Below are positions 10,874 through 19,563 of a stretch of DNA of 64,000 bases, one piece after another. The translations under genes were made by a program, and so were the position numbers. Below the pieces are notes generated by a model. That model was not told the origin of the DNA. It did no database searches and saw only the letters and a list, made by a program, of their open reading frames with translations. Source of the stretch: Sulfolobaceae archaeon (GTDB lineage Archaea > Thermoproteota > Thermoprotei_A > Sulfolobales > Sulfolobaceae); NCBI GenBank assembly GCA_028277025.1, contig JAPYVG010000001.1:118713-182712 (forward strand), in the 5' to 3' direction. Every line of letters begins with the position of its first letter. Positions within the stretch are counted from its first letter, which is position 1.

Positions 10874-11456
10874 TTTTACTCACCTCTATGAAAGGCCCTT
10901 CAATGCATGGCAAGAAACCTTTATAGGCACAAACTCCACAGACTCCTAATCCACAGTTCATCTTAACCCATCTAACGTAAACCAAAGCTTTATGGGGTAA
11001 TCTATTAACATCGGTTTCTGGTACTGAGGCAATAATTAAGTCAGCGTCGTTAACGCCAGAATTTATCCCACACTCTTCACAGTTTAAATAAGTTTTAATT
11101 CCCTTTCTTTCTCCCTCCTTTAAAACATAGCTGATTTCGAGGTAGTTATAAGTAGTTTTTGCTATTCCTAATATACTTTTAACATTTAATTGTAAGGCTT
11201 TACCTAACGGGCCTTTTACTATTACCCTTCTTTTGTATTCCAATTCTTTTGCAAGTTTTTCCGATTCTATGTAAAGGGTGAGAATACCGTCTTTATAATC
11301 TCCTACCGATAGAGGAACTTCTTTTTCGTTAGGGAAAACTATGTTGACGAATTGTCCCGGTAAAGGTTTTATTCCGTATTTGAGATTGAACTCGTATATG
11401 TTGAATCTCTCGTTAAAATGATAAGACAGTATTTCGGCGTATGTCATTTTTATCAT
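10857..11456 (-). CDS. pyrK: PyrK-like flavin/iron-sulfur partner of PyrD
   Basis: The protein has 199 residues and resembles the ferredoxin reductase family. The front half matches a flavin-binding barrel ([24 protein letters not shown], replacing the usual RPLS with VPLS). The NAD-binding half is much reduced, and the end carries four cysteines at 168, 173, 176 and 184 (CGLGVCGVC and LPC), the [2Fe-2S] site of PyrK. In B-type enzymes PyrK passes electrons from PyrD to NAD+. In Sulfolobus a related subunit copurifies with PyrD, but the shortened nucleotide region suggests another acceptor. The ATG overlaps the pyrI stop. Confidence 0.88.
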   Translation of the reverse strand: MIKMTYAEILSYHFNERFNIYEFNLKYGIKPLPGQFVNIVFPNEKEVPLSVGDYKDGILTLYIESEKLAKELEYKRRVIVKGPLGKALQLNVKSILGIAKTTYNYLEISYVLKEGERKGIKTYLNCEECGINSGVNDADLIIASVPETDVNRLPHKALVYVRWVKMNCGLGVCGVCAYKGFLPCIEGPFIEVSKIVGKG

Positions 11457-11926
11457 TTTAAGATCTGTTTTAGTATATCAGTTTCATCAATTTGAGTTTC
11501 ACAATATACGCATTTCATCCTTATCGGTTTTTCTGATATCGTTTCGAATGTCGAAATAGCTTCAACGTCGTTATTGGTTATACATTGTGGATTGGGACAC
11601 TTAAGTAAACCCCTAACGATCTTAGGGACTTTTAACTTCCTTTTTTCCACTACTTCATATTCCCTTATAATATTGATTGTAGCAGTAGGTGCAATTAGCG
11701 TTATCAAATTAGCCTCAGTCTCATTAATTTCCTTATTTTCAATTTTAACTATGTCTTTTTTGCCTATTTTCTTACTTTCTACATTAAGGACTATTGCAAC
11801 TCTTAACCCTTCAGAACCGGTAATGTTAAGGATTTTTAATACCGCTAAAGCCCTACCCGCGGGTATGTGATCTATCACTGTTCCGTTCTTTATCTTACTA
11901 ACTAAAAGTTCTTTCTGAGTCTGCAT
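11453..11926 (-). CDS. pyrI: Aspartate carbamoyltransferase regulatory subunit
   Basis: The protein has 157 residues. The N-terminal allosteric domain ([19 protein letters not shown]) binds nucleotides, and a C-terminal zinc domain holds four cysteines at 110, 115 (CPNPQC), 139 and 142 (CVYC) that contact the catalytic chains. It allows ATP, CTP or UTP to adjust the rate of the first pyrimidine-specific step. It lies 6 bases after pyrB and overlaps the pyrK-like gene by ATGA. It is normal in length and composition. Confidence 0.97.
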   Translation of the reverse strand: MQTQKELLVSKIKNGTVIDHIPAGRALAVLKILNITGSEGLRVAIVLNVESKKIGKKDIVKIENKEINETEANLITLIAPTATINIIREYEVVEKRKLKVPKIVRGLLKCPNPQCITNNDVEAISTFETISEKPIRMKCVYCETQIDETDILKQILK

Positions 11927-11932
11927 TTTTTC

Positions 11933-12823
11933 TCACCCTACCAGTTGAGTGAAGATCCCCATTCTTACTGGGACTCCATATGAAGCTTGTTCAAAGTACT
12001 TTGCGTGAGGAGTTTTATCCACTCTCCTATCAATTTCGTTAACTCTAGGCAATGGATGTAGGATTATCGCGTCACTTTTCATCTCATTTGCTAGTTTCAA
12101 GTCAACTATGTAACTCTCCTTAATTCTCTCATATTCCATCTCATCTAAGAACCTTTCCTTTTGAATTCTTGTAACGTAAAGCACGTCTATTTCGTTAATT
12201 ACCTCGAACGGGTTATTAATTTCCTTTATAGTGTAATTTAACCCCTCTAGAATCTCTCTTCTAGCTCTTAACTCTGGTGGTGATATTAAATAGACTAATT
12301 TAGGTTTAAATAGTGTTAAGATTCTTAATAAACTGTTTATAGTCCTAGCATATTTTAAATCCCCCATTAGACCATAAATTAGCCCATCCGGAGTGCCAAA
12401 GTGTTTATAGACTGTATAAACGTCTATTACTGACTGAGTAGGGTGTTCGTGCTTACCGTCCCCTGCATTAATAACCGGATTTTCCGCTATCTCTGAGGCG
12501 AATTTTGCAGCACCGTCAAATTTATGTCTCATTACTATGAGGTCAGCGTAATTATCTAGCATTCGGATTGTATCAGCTAAGTTTTCCCCTTTAGCTACCG
12601 AAGTTGACTCCTCCGCAGAGAATCCTATTATATCGCCCTTTAAGTTTCTTACGGCCTTGCTAAAGCTAAGATAAGTCCTAGTACTGGGCTCGAAAAATGC
12701 TAACGCTACAGTCTTGTCCTTTAATGCCTCAGACTTTCCTCCTTTAGAGTATTTATCTGCGAGTAGGAAGATCTCCTCTAAATCATTACGGGAGAAATCA
12801 AGGGATGAAATTATGTCTTTCAC
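11933..12823 (-). CDS. pyrB: Aspartate carbamoyltransferase catalytic subunit
   Basis: It condenses carbamoyl phosphate with aspartate. The protein has 296 residues from GTG 12823. Carbamoyl-phosphate motif [12 protein letters not shown] is near residue 44, followed by [10 protein letters not shown] and [10 protein letters not shown]. No ATG is available: the frame is open only to a TAA about 13 codons upstream, so GTG 12823 is the best start and lies about 30 bases from a TATA-like box, suggesting a nearly leaderless mRNA. First gene of the leftward pyr operon, divergent from pyrE. Confidence 0.95.
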   Translation of the reverse strand: MKDIISSLDFSRNDLEEIFLLADKYSKGGKSEALKDKTVALAFFEPSTRTYLSFSKAVRNLKGDIIGFSAEESTSVAKGENLADTIRMLDNYADLIVMRHKFDGAAKFASEIAENPVINAGDGKHEHPTQSVIDVYTVYKHFGTPDGLIYGLMGDLKYARTINSLLRILTLFKPKLVYLISPPELRARREILEGLNYTIKEINNPFEVINEIDVLYVTRIQKERFLDEMEYERIKESYIVDLKLANEMKSDAIILHPLPRVNEIDRRVDKTPHAKYFEQASYGVPVRMGIFTQLVG

Positions 12824-12889
12824 TAATGCCCTTAGGGAATATTGTCTAAAAGCTTATTTAAAGCTAGAGTTATATAAAGTAGGTCAGAT
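12824..12889. promoter_or_regulatory. Shared divergent promoter region of the pyrB and pyrE operons
   Basis: Only 66 bases separate the two operons. The centre, about 12853-12862, reads TTATTTAAA, a near-symmetric TATA box that can serve both directions: it lies roughly 28-35 bases from the pyrE ATG (12890) and from the pyrB GTG (12823). A second A/T stretch, TTATATAAAG, is at 12870-12878. Overlapping promoters would make the two halves of the pathway compete or respond together. The promoter assignment is from position and composition only. Confidence 0.65.
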
Positions 12890-13477
12890 ATGGACTTTGT
12901 TACATCGTTATTAGAAAAGAGGTTACTGTTAGTCGGTAATTTTGTGCTTACTTCTGGTAAAATAAGTCCTTATTACCTTGATTTGAGGAGGTTACCTAAT
13001 TATCCCGCTGAGTTTAATGAGGTAGTAAATAAGGCTATAGAGGTTTTGAAGGGTATAAATTTTGATATAATACTGGGTATAGCTACTGGTGGTGTTCCTT
13101 TTGCATCGTTTTTAGCGTGTAAGCTTGGAAAACCCTTAGGTTATATTAGAAGTGAGAAAAAAGGTTATGGTACCGATAAACTGATTGAAGCTTACGTGGA
13201 AAAGAAAAAAGTTATAATAGTTGATGACGTTGCAACCACTGGTGGTTCAATAGCTAGAGCCGTTGATGAGGTTAGGAAGAGCGGTGGTGAAGTAGAATAC
13301 GCTTTAGTAATAGTAGATAGGGAGGAGGGAGCTGGGAAGAGATTAGCACAAATGGGCGTTAAATTACTTTCAGTCTATAAAATAAGGGATATTCTTAACA
13401 CTTTGTTATCCTCAGCTCTACTTTCCGAGAGCGATAAGAAAGCTATTCAAGAATACTTGGTGAGCAATATTGAATAG
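12890..13477 (+). CDS. pyrE: Orotate phosphoribosyltransferase
   Basis: It joins orotate to PRPP to give OMP. The protein has 195 residues with [15 protein letters not shown] near the start and the PRPP loop [13 protein letters not shown] near residues 105-118; [18 protein letters not shown] [12 protein letters not shown] holds the flexible-loop lysines. The ATG is at 12890 with a TATA-like box about 30 bases upstream, so the message is probably leaderless. It begins the rightward pyr operon and overlaps pyrF by 8 bases. Length is normal. Confidence 0.97.
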   Translation: MDFVTSLLEKRLLLVGNFVLTSGKISPYYLDLRRLPNYPAEFNEVVNKAIEVLKGINFDIILGIATGGVPFASFLACKLGKPLGYIRSEKKGYGTDKLIEAYVEKKKVIIVDDVATTGGSIARAVDEVRKSGGEVEYALVIVDREEGAGKRLAQMGVKLLSVYKIRDILNTLLSSALLSESDKKAIQEYLVSNIE

Positions 13478-14126
13478 GATAATTTTAGCATTAGATACTA
13501 AATTAGACATAAATGTTGTTCGTGGACTAAGAGAGGTAATTGATCGTGTTAAATTTAGTTATATAACATTACTTGAAGGTGGATTCGAGTATTTAAAAGC
13601 TGTGAGAGAGATAGGCTGGGAGGAAGTAATTTTCGACTTAAAATTGGCTGATATTGACTCTACGATGATAGGGATTGTTAGTAAACTTTTACCGTATTCG
13701 GATTCATTTATTTCCCATGCTTTTATCGGATTAGAAGGTGCATTAGGGCCTCTATCAGACTTCCTCAAAGGTAGGGGCAAAGGATTATATCTTGTACTCT
13801 CCATGTCACATAAGGGATGGAGCGATGAGTTCTATCCTTATTTACGTAGAATTGCAGAGAATTTAGATCCTAAGGGGTTTGTTGTTGGCGCTACTAAGCC
13901 AGAAATGATAAAGAGGGTTAGGGATGACTTTAGGGATAAGCTCATAATCTCTCCCGGGGTAGGTGTTCAAGGGGCGAATATAGGTGATGCTATATGTAAT
14001 GGTGCTGATTTTGAGATTATAGGGAGGTCGATCTATTCTTCAAACGACCCTATTAAAACAGCTTATGAGACTAAAAAGAAATTAGAGGAGAGGTTAAGTG
14101 AGTGTAAAATTTCAAAAAATCGATAA
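13470..14126 (+). CDS. pyrF: Orotidine 5'-phosphate decarboxylase
   Basis: It decarboxylates OMP to UMP. The protein has 218 residues. The catalytic DxKxxD array is FDLKLADID near residues 55-63, the opening strand is RIILALDTK, and the phosphate loop is ISPGVGVQG followed by IIGRSIYSS. The start is TTG at 13470 inside the pyrE end; the next residues NRIILALD match the family start, so a non-ATG start is needed here. The last 29 bases overlap the following JAMM gene. Confidence 0.95.
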   Translation: MNRIILALDTKLDINVVRGLREVIDRVKFSYITLLEGGFEYLKAVREIGWEEVIFDLKLADIDSTMIGIVSKLLPYSDSFISHAFIGLEGALGPLSDFLKGRGKGLYLVLSMSHKGWSDEFYPYLRRIAENLDPKGFVVGATKPEMIKRVRDDFRDKLIISPGVGVQGANIGDAICNGADFEIIGRSIYSSNDPIKTAYETKKKLEERLSECKISKNR

Positions 14127-14724
14127 GAGTCCTATAAGTGAGGAATTAGCTAAGATTGCTGAACTAATTTATAAGGCTGAAGAGCTTCATGAAGAGAATG
14201 GGATCCCACCAACAACGGATTTTACACAGCTCTTCGAGGACGGTAAGAAAGGTGAACCTTATTTCAAACTTTACCTATATTTTGCAGACAAGTATTCTAA
14301 GTTTATTTCTAATGTTTTGCGTGAATTCGCAGTAGTTACAAATGAGACTAGAACTGAATTTATATCAATTTTACTAGACGATGGAAATTATCTAATTCTT
14401 GAAGGAGAGGAAGATAAGGTTACAATACCGCACCCTTCTGCTATTGCTTCAACTCATACTCACCCAGATGTGTGCCTATTCTCCCACAAGGATCTTGAAA
14501 CTGCAGACTATCTATTTATAAGGAATTATCTTACTGTCGGTGTAATATCCCCCTATTGCCTAACTTTGATCTATAGGAAGGGAGTTTATACAATGGAGGA
14601 TAAGATCGAACTAGAGAAATTAGCAAATAAGGTTAAGAAGAGTAAAAGGCTGGAAGAAGTAGTGAAGGCATACGGTGAGACTTCCTTTATTAACCTTGCT
14701 CTTCTGTCTGTTCGATTTGTTTAG
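14098..14724 (+). CDS. JAMM/MPN-domain protein (putative metallo-isopeptidase)
   Basis: A 208-residue protein whose middle shows a JAMM-type zinc site: HTHPDVCLFSHKD near residues 119-131 fits HxHP-x5-SxxD, with an upstream Glu candidate in NETRTEF. JAMM enzymes cut isopeptide bonds of ubiquitin-like proteins or desulfurate and mature carrier proteins; some family members are inactive scaffolds. The start is GTG 14098, 29 bases inside pyrF, so it is translated with the pyrimidine genes. The N-terminal 75 residues are helical and unassigned. The 3' end overlaps the PhoU gene by 35 bases. Substrate unknown. Confidence 0.72.
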   Translation: MSVKFQKIDKSPISEELAKIAELIYKAEELHEENGIPPTTDFTQLFEDGKKGEPYFKLYLYFADKYSKFISNVLREFAVVTNETRTEFISILLDDGNYLILEGEEDKVTIPHPSAIASTHTHPDVCLFSHKDLETADYLFIRNYLTVGVISPYCLTLIYRKGVYTMEDKIELEKLANKVKKSKRLEEVVKAYGETSFINLALLSVRFV

Positions 14725-15721
14725 CTACCAAATCTACTGTACTTTCAGCAATATCTATTGAATACCTAGTTATTCTTCTTAATGAGTCAATTATTATTAG
14801 TAAGGAGCTTGTGTATTTTGGATCTAACTGGGATTTCAAGACGTTCTCTGCTAGCTGTGTATTAATTTTAAGTAATTCAAACTCTTTATTTATTACCTCA
14901 TGTGCGAGGTTTGTATCCCTTTGTATAAATGAATTCAGAGATGTTTTGTAAAAATCTAAGATAAATTTCCCATGTTCGTAAATATCTTTATTATTTAGTT
15001 TTTCTATTTGCTCTATTTGATCCGCTATTCTTAGTGAATGATCAGAAATCCTCTCTATCGACTTTGCTGTAGAATATATATTAACAGATTGTGTGAGGTT
15101 ATACTTCTCATTTTCTAATATCTCACTCGACTCTACTGCCAGTGACAGTTGTCTTACAATGTAAAAGTAAAACCTATCTACATCATCATCTCTGTCATGG
15201 ATTTCCTTAGCTAACTCTTTATCACCATTGAATAATGAGTCTAATGAGTCTTTCAGCATGTTATAAGAAATGTTGAAAGCCCTATTTATTGCCCTACTTA
15301 TTGATAGGTCTCTTTCATTTACTAGAAACTGAATTGTAACACTCGTCGCATTCTCGTCTATAATTTCAGCTCCTAGTAACCTTTTTCTAACAGTTTCCTT
15401 TATAGCCTCCCTATCATCCGGTGTGAATTTATTACAACCTATATAGATCAATGAATAGCCAGCCATATAATATGAAATTATTTCCCTAATTACAAACGAT
15501 ATATCGGGCTTCGAACAATTCAATGCTATCTTTTTTTCTTTCTTCTCTTCACCTTCGCTTGATGATCGAGGTACGAGTATTAGTCTCAATTTCTTATCTT
15601 GTCTAATTTCTATTTCATCACCGGGCTTAAGGGAGTGCGATTTTACCCAGTTTTTTGGAAGCGAAACAATATAAGTTGAGCCTCCAGTCAATTGGATTTT
15701 TCTCACTATAGGTTTTACCAT
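14690..15721 (-). CDS. AbrB-PhoU domain regulator
   Basis: The protein has 343 residues. Residues 4-50 form a SpoVT/AbrB-type DNA-binding fold (VRKIQLTGGSTYIVSLPKNWVKSHSLKPGDEIEI). After a charged linker there are two PhoU-like three-helix repeats (residues about 130-335) with acidic metal-binding positions such as HDRDDDVDRFYF. Archaeal proteins of this design are annotated as phosphate uptake regulators, but no phosphate transporter is nearby. It is the downstream neighbour of the CdvB paralogue on the same strand, 21 bases apart, so they may share a transcript. Confidence 0.87.
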   Translation of the reverse strand: MVKPIVRKIQLTGGSTYIVSLPKNWVKSHSLKPGDEIEIRQDKKLRLILVPRSSSEGEEKKEKKIALNCSKPDISFVIREIISYYMAGYSLIYIGCNKFTPDDREAIKETVRKRLLGAEIIDENATSVTIQFLVNERDLSISRAINRAFNISYNMLKDSLDSLFNGDKELAKEIHDRDDDVDRFYFYIVRQLSLAVESSEILENEKYNLTQSVNIYSTAKSIERISDHSLRIADQIEQIEKLNNKDIYEHGKFILDFYKTSLNSFIQRDTNLAHEVINKEFELLKINTQLAENVLKSQLDPKYTSSLLIIIDSLRRITRYSIDIAESTVDLVAKQIEQTEEQG

Positions 15722-15742
15722 TTTTATTTTCGACTATATATA

Positions 15743-16303
15743 TCATGCGGGGACTTTATATTTTTCTCTTACCTCTTTTTCTGCTATTTTCCTACTCTCT
15801 TCTAGGATTTCTTTAACTTTCTCATTATCGTTTATTACTACATTAGAAGAAGACAGAGGTTCTAAGGGAGAGACAATCTCTATAATCTGATCTAAAAGCG
15901 GTGACATCTCTATACTGCTGCCTATCTCTTTTTTCACTTCATATATAGCGTCTATAATCGGTTTTAAGTATCCAGTTATGCTCCCAATAAGCATTATAGT
16001 CTCAATACGAATTTTAAGAATTTCTAGGAGCACTTTTATTTGTACTAGTTTAGTAGTGTAAGCTTGATTAAATTCTACTTCTTTTAAGAATTCTTTACTT
16101 AATAGAGGAAACCTGCCCATGTTAGTGTACGAAAGTCTTTCCAGTGTTTCACTTCTAGTCTTCAACCTACTTATCCAATTGTCTATCCTTGTTATTGCCA
16201 AGTTAATGTCAATGAGTATCTCTGGTAATGTCCTCTTATTCCTCACAAATGATATAATTAACCCAAAAGCTTTAAGAGCGTTTAGACCCCTTAAGAAGCT
16301 CAT
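15743..16303 (-). CDS. ESCRT-III (Snf7-like) CdvB paralogue, probably CdvB3-type
   Basis: A 186-residue, almost wholly helical protein. The start [15 protein letters not shown] is followed by a basic long-helix region ([32 protein letters not shown]), the pattern of archaeal ESCRT-III proteins that assemble on membranes during division. It lacks the C-terminal extension with winged helix of the main CdvB. In Sulfolobus, CdvB paralogues form rings with CdvB and are remodelled by the AAA ATPase CdvC. Position after pyrF fits a paralogue that I recall as cdvB3 of S. acidocaldarius; the number is inferred. Its first 32 bases overlap the HTH gene upstream. Confidence 0.78.
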   Translation of the reverse strand: MSFLRGLNALKAFGLIISFVRNKRTLPEILIDINLAITRIDNWISRLKTRSETLERLSYTNMGRFPLLSKEFLKEVEFNQAYTTKLVQIKVLLEILKIRIETIMLIGSITGYLKPIIDAIYEVKKEIGSSIEMSPLLDQIIEIVSPLEPLSSSNVVINDNEKVKEILEESRKIAEKEVREKYKVPA

Positions 16304-16577
16304 CTAAAACGGACTTATATGTTCTAAAAAATGAAGTAAGTTTATAAGGTGCGCCATAACCGTTACCTTCTCTATAAACTATTTGGTTCTCAGTAAGCAC
16401 TTCGAGATGGTGAATAATTGTCTTATAATCCATTTTAAGTTTTGAAGCTATCTGATTTGGGTTCATTGCTTCTTCTTCGAGTAATTGGACTATCTTTATT
16501 CTTGTTTGTCCTCCCCTAGATGTGAGAAAAAGAAATTTAAAGAGCTTTTTTACTTGCCTAACTTCTTTTTCATTCAC
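16272..16577 (-). CDS. ArsR-like winged-helix protein upstream of the CdvB paralogue
   Basis: The protein has 101 residues. A winged helix-turn-helix runs from about residue 20 to 85: [57 protein letters not shown]. No metal-binding cysteines are present, so it is not a classical ArsR sensor. The gene overlaps the start of the CdvB paralogue by 32 bases and must be cotranscribed with it, which makes it a candidate regulator of a division gene. It has its own A/T-rich upstream region next to the dihydrolipoamide dehydrogenase gene. Confidence 0.85.
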   Translation of the reverse strand: MNEKEVRQVKKLFKFLFLTSRGGQTRIKIVQLLEEEAMNPNQIASKLKMDYKTIIHHLEVLTENQIVYREGNGYGAPYKLTSFFRTYKSVLDELLKGSKRS

Positions 16578-16601
16578 TAAGGGAAGATAAAGAGAAAGGG
16601 T

Positions 16602-17963
16602 TTAATAGATTTGCCCAATACTCCCACGTTGTGCTATTTCCGTTATTATTTCGGATATTGTTGGATGTGAGAATTGGACTTTATATAAATCTTTAATTGT
16701 TAATGAAAGTTCCATTGCTAAAGCTAATGTATTAATAACTTCAGTTGCCCCCTCACCAACCATGTTAGCTCCTAAAATTCTTCCCTCCTTGTCTATGTAG
16801 ACTTTTAGGAACCCTTCAATTTCATTTAAAGTCCAAGCCCTCGGTATTTCACTCATGTTCGCCTTAATTTCCCTATACTCTATTCCACGTTTAGTTAATT
16901 CTTCAGAAACACTTCCAACCGCACCTATTTCTATATCCGCAAAGATCGACAAAGGTATGTATTTAGGCATTTCACTGTTAACTCCACCAATATTATCTCC
17001 AGCAACTACTCCTTGTCTCCATGCTTTAGTTGCAGATAAAGGAACTCCCGCAACGTCACCTACAGCATAAACTTTCGGGTTGGTAGTTCTAGCTCTAGAA
17101 TCTACTTTTATGTACCCCCTCTGATCAGTTTCAACTCTAATATCTTTTAAATTGAGCCCATTAGTTACTGGTTTTCTACCTATAGTTATGACCGCCAAAT
17201 CACCTATTATTTCCTCGTTACTGGAGGGCGTTTGAGCCTGAAAGACTACTCTATCCTCACTCTTCACGATTTTTGATTTAGTATTTAAATAAATTCTAAC
17301 TCCCTTTTCTTCGAGCCTCTTTTTAACCTCATTTGCCACTTCAATATCTATTCCGGGTACTGGTAGTAATCTTGGCATTAGTTCAATTATAGTTACATTT
17401 TTGTTTAAAGCTCTAAAAAGTGTAGCTAGCTCAACACCAGCTACTCCTCCACCTACAATTATAATATTTTCCGGTAAATTTGGCATATTCATTGCAGTCC
17501 AAGGGTCTACAACATTTCTATTATTAAGTGGAAAGTCGGGCAAGGATAGGGGTTCTGAACCAGTTGCTATAACTATATAGTCAGTAATATAAGTTTTCCC
17601 ATTTACTTCTACCTCATTCTCTCTCTTTATACTTCCTTCTCCATTTATCACATCAATACTTAACTTCTTAATTAATTCTATGAAATTATTGCGAATGTTT
17701 ATTATGATTTCGTTTTTGAACTTGTTTAACATTTCGTAATTGATGGATATTTTTCCGTTTATCCAGCTAGCCCTGTTCGCTTTATTTATAAGTTTTACAC
17801 TGTCTATTAGCGTTTTAGAAGGAATACAAGCTCTATTTAGGCATTCCCCACCTATTTCTCCTTTCTCTACTATAGCAACTTTTTTACCTAGTTCTGCACT
17901 TCTGATTGCCGCGGTTAGTCCTCCTATTCCTCCTCCTATTACGATGACGTCGTAATTGTTCAT
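16602..17963 (-). CDS. Dihydrolipoamide dehydrogenase family flavoprotein
   Basis: The protein has 453 residues. FAD binding: IVIGGGIGGLTAAIRSAELG at the start; redox-active disulfide GGECLNRACIPSK with Cys 41 and 46; NAD-binding IIIVGGGVAGVELA; FAD motif VYAVGDVAG; and the C-terminal dimer motif FSHPTISE carrying the His-Glu pair. It reoxidises dihydrolipoamide in 2-oxoacid dehydrogenase or glycine cleavage complexes; mercuric reductase or other relatives are less likely. No E1 or E2 gene is nearby. Its ATG overlaps the end of the upstream small gene (17960-17963). Confidence 0.92.
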   Translation of the reverse strand: MNNYDVIVIGGGIGGLTAAIRSAELGKKVAIVEKGEIGGECLNRACIPSKTLIDSVKLINKANRASWINGKISINYEMLNKFKNEIIINIRNNFIELIKKLSIDVINGEGSIKRENEVEVNGKTYITDYIVIATGSEPLSLPDFPLNNRNVVDPWTAMNMPNLPENIIIVGGGVAGVELATLFRALNKNVTIIELMPRLLPVPGIDIEVANEVKKRLEEKGVRIYLNTKSKIVKSEDRVVFQAQTPSSNEEIIGDLAVITIGRKPVTNGLNLKDIRVETDQRGYIKVDSRARTTNPKVYAVGDVAGVPLSATKAWRQGVVAGDNIGGVNSEMPKYIPLSIFADIEIGAVGSVSEELTKRGIEYREIKANMSEIPRAWTLNEIEGFLKVYIDKEGRILGANMVGEGATEVINTLALAMELSLTIKDLYKVQFSHPTISEIITEIAQRGSIGQIY

Positions 17964-18343
17964 GAGGTTTCGTTATTTCTCGTAACAATATAGATTTTAA
18001 GTTTTTGTAATATAGCTAGAAGATCTTTGTCTAAACATTTCAACTTCTCTTCATCACATAACGCCAAGAATTCTAATTCCGTATAGACGCCATATTTTTC
18101 GAAGATATATTTAAGAGAATGAGATAAGTTTAAATAATCTTTAGCGAATTCTGTCCCGTTACAATTACGTACTATAAAGCTTAATATGCCAAGATCTACT
18201 AGCCTTCTCCTCTTACTACCCCTAATCAGAACTTTAACACCTATTGGAATTTCATAATATAAATCGTTTACACTAACTTCCCCATCTTTTATCTCCACAA
18301 TAGCCTCTTCTTCTCTCAGAATTTTTTCTATAATTTTAGTCAT
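17960..18343 (-). CDS. Protein of unknown function upstream of dihydrolipoamide dehydrogenase
   Basis: A 127-residue soluble protein starting MTKIIEKILREEEAIVEI. It has a short beta-rich front (VEIKDGEVSVNDLYYEIPIG), a basic patch RGSKRRR, and a helical middle with a few cysteines (RNCNGTEF, LALCDEEKLKCLDKD). I do not recognise the family. The basic patch could bind nucleic acid. It overlaps the next gene by ATGA, so it is in an operon with it, and it is divergent from taw3 with only 35 bases between them, so the two promoters must overlap. Confidence 0.65.
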   Translation of the reverse strand: MTKIIEKILREEEAIVEIKDGEVSVNDLYYEIPIGVKVLIRGSKRRRLVDLGILSFIVRNCNGTEFAKDYLNLSHSLKYIFEKYGVYTELEFLALCDEEKLKCLDKDLLAILQKLKIYIVTRNNETS

Positions 18344-18378
18344 TAATATTTTTTAGCCGTAAAAGCTAAAAAAGACTT

Positions 18379-19011
18379 GTGGACGAGTGGCTAGAGTATA
18401 AAAGGAAGGCATGGGAGAGGATTTTAAGGGACAAAGAAATAGGATACCTAGACCCAGATATATTTGATGTCTTAGAAGTGTTCTTTGCGAGAGAGAAGTC
18501 ATACACTCAGAGTAGTTGTAGTGGTAGGATTTCGATAGTAGACGCTAAACTACCTTGGGAGAGAAAAGATTCTACAGTAATTTATAAAAACCACTTATCC
18601 TTTTCAGTTCCCGAGTTACTAGACACGATTTCAAAGGGTCATGTCTGGAGGCTATGGCTAATAGTCCAAGGTCCTATACTTCATGTTTATACCAAGGATG
18701 AGCAAGAAGCGTGGGAAGTTTTAAGGCTGGCTAGGGAAGCTGGATTTAAACACAGCGGGATTTTGACAATTAATAAGAAGGGTATATTATTGGAGCTCAG
18801 AACCGGTGTTAAGATGGTTCATTTGCTTAGGGCGGATATTGGGGAAAAAGAAGCGGAAAACCTAGTTAACGTTTCATTAGAAGTACTCCAAAAAGGTAAA
18901 CATAAGCTGAACAAGTTAAAAGAAGTGATTAAATCATCTGTAAGTAATAATCCTATGGAGTTGGGGGAGGACTCTGAAAGGAAGTTTGAGTTCCATTACA
19001 AAGTCACTTAG
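18379..19011 (+). CDS. taw3: tRNA wybutosine-synthesis methyltransferase Taw3 (TYW3)
   Basis: It methylates N4 of the wyosine precursor at G37 of tRNA-Phe with SAM. The protein has 210 residues starting at GTG 18379 (MDEWLEYKRKAWERI). Family motifs: YTQSSCSGRISIVDA near residue 45, WRLWLIVQGPILHVY, and REAGFKHSGI. The gene stands next to queE, another tRNA-modifying enzyme gene, in the opposite direction. Its last 78 bases overlap queE, so the C-terminal 25 residues of each protein are coded by the same DNA on opposite strands. Confidence 0.93.
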   Translation: MDEWLEYKRKAWERILRDKEIGYLDPDIFDVLEVFFAREKSYTQSSCSGRISIVDAKLPWERKDSTVIYKNHLSFSVPELLDTISKGHVWRLWLIVQGPILHVYTKDEQEAWEVLRLAREAGFKHSGILTINKKGILLELRTGVKMVHLLRADIGEKEAENLVNVSLEVLQKGKHKLNKLKEVIKSSVSNNPMELGEDSERKFEFHYKVT

Positions 19012-19563
19012 CTCCCTTAAGGCGTTTATATAATCACTCCTTCTACCATCCGGTTGTAATATCACCTTTTCCGGCGGGATTTTATGATTTTTAACAAACT
19101 CCACAACCTCCTCTATGTCTTCTTTTTTAACAACTACAAATTTGAAGTAAGTAGCCCAGCTTAGGTCACCGTAATTTATTTTATATCCAGAATTAGATAG
19201 TTTCGGCGAAACCGAGAAAACATCAACTAATTTGATTAACTTCTCCGATGGTTTTATCGTACCACTCGTCTCAACTACGATTCTTTCTCCAATCTCCTTT
19301 AGCTTCTCTACTAAAGGTAAAATGTCTTGAAGTAATGGCTCCCCTCCAGTGATTGTTGTCATTTTTATATCTTTGTCTAAGACAGCTATTATGTCTTCTA
19401 GATCCATCAATTTACCCTCGTATTTATGCCACGCATATTTAGTATCGCACCAAATGCACCTTAAATGGCAGCCAGCTAACCTTATGAAATTAGAAGGAGT
19501 ACCTATAACTTCTCCTTCCCTTTGAATTGATGTGAAAATCTCACTTACCCAATACTTCGTTTT
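18934..19563 (-). CDS. queE: 7-carboxy-7-deazaguanine synthase QueE, no standard start codon
   Basis: A radical SAM enzyme of the archaeosine/queuosine pathway. The coordinates give the full open frame, about 209 codons. Reading it upstream of the first TTG/ATG (19410/19407) gives YWVSEIFTSIQREGE, then NFIRLAGCHLRCIWCDTKYAW, the CX3CX2C motif at 19447-19470, which is essential. TITGGEP follows, and the end reads LPQLHRII. Between the in-frame TAA (19564-19566) and 19410 there is no ATG, GTG, TTG or CTG. An ATT or ATA start, a frameshift out of the GTPase gene (which overlaps to 19541), or a sequence error must explain it. Confidence 0.88.
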   Translation of the reverse strand, partial: KTKYWVSEIFTSIQREGEVIGTPSNFIRLAGCHLRCIWCDTKYAWHKYEGKLMDLEDIIAVLDKDIKMTTITGGEPLLQDILPLVEKLKEIGERIVVETSGTIKPSEKLIKLVDVFSVSPKLSNSGYKINYGDLSWATYFKFVVVKKEDIEEVVEFVKNHKIPPEKVILQPDGRRSDYINALRELSDFVMELKLPFRVLPQLHRIITYR

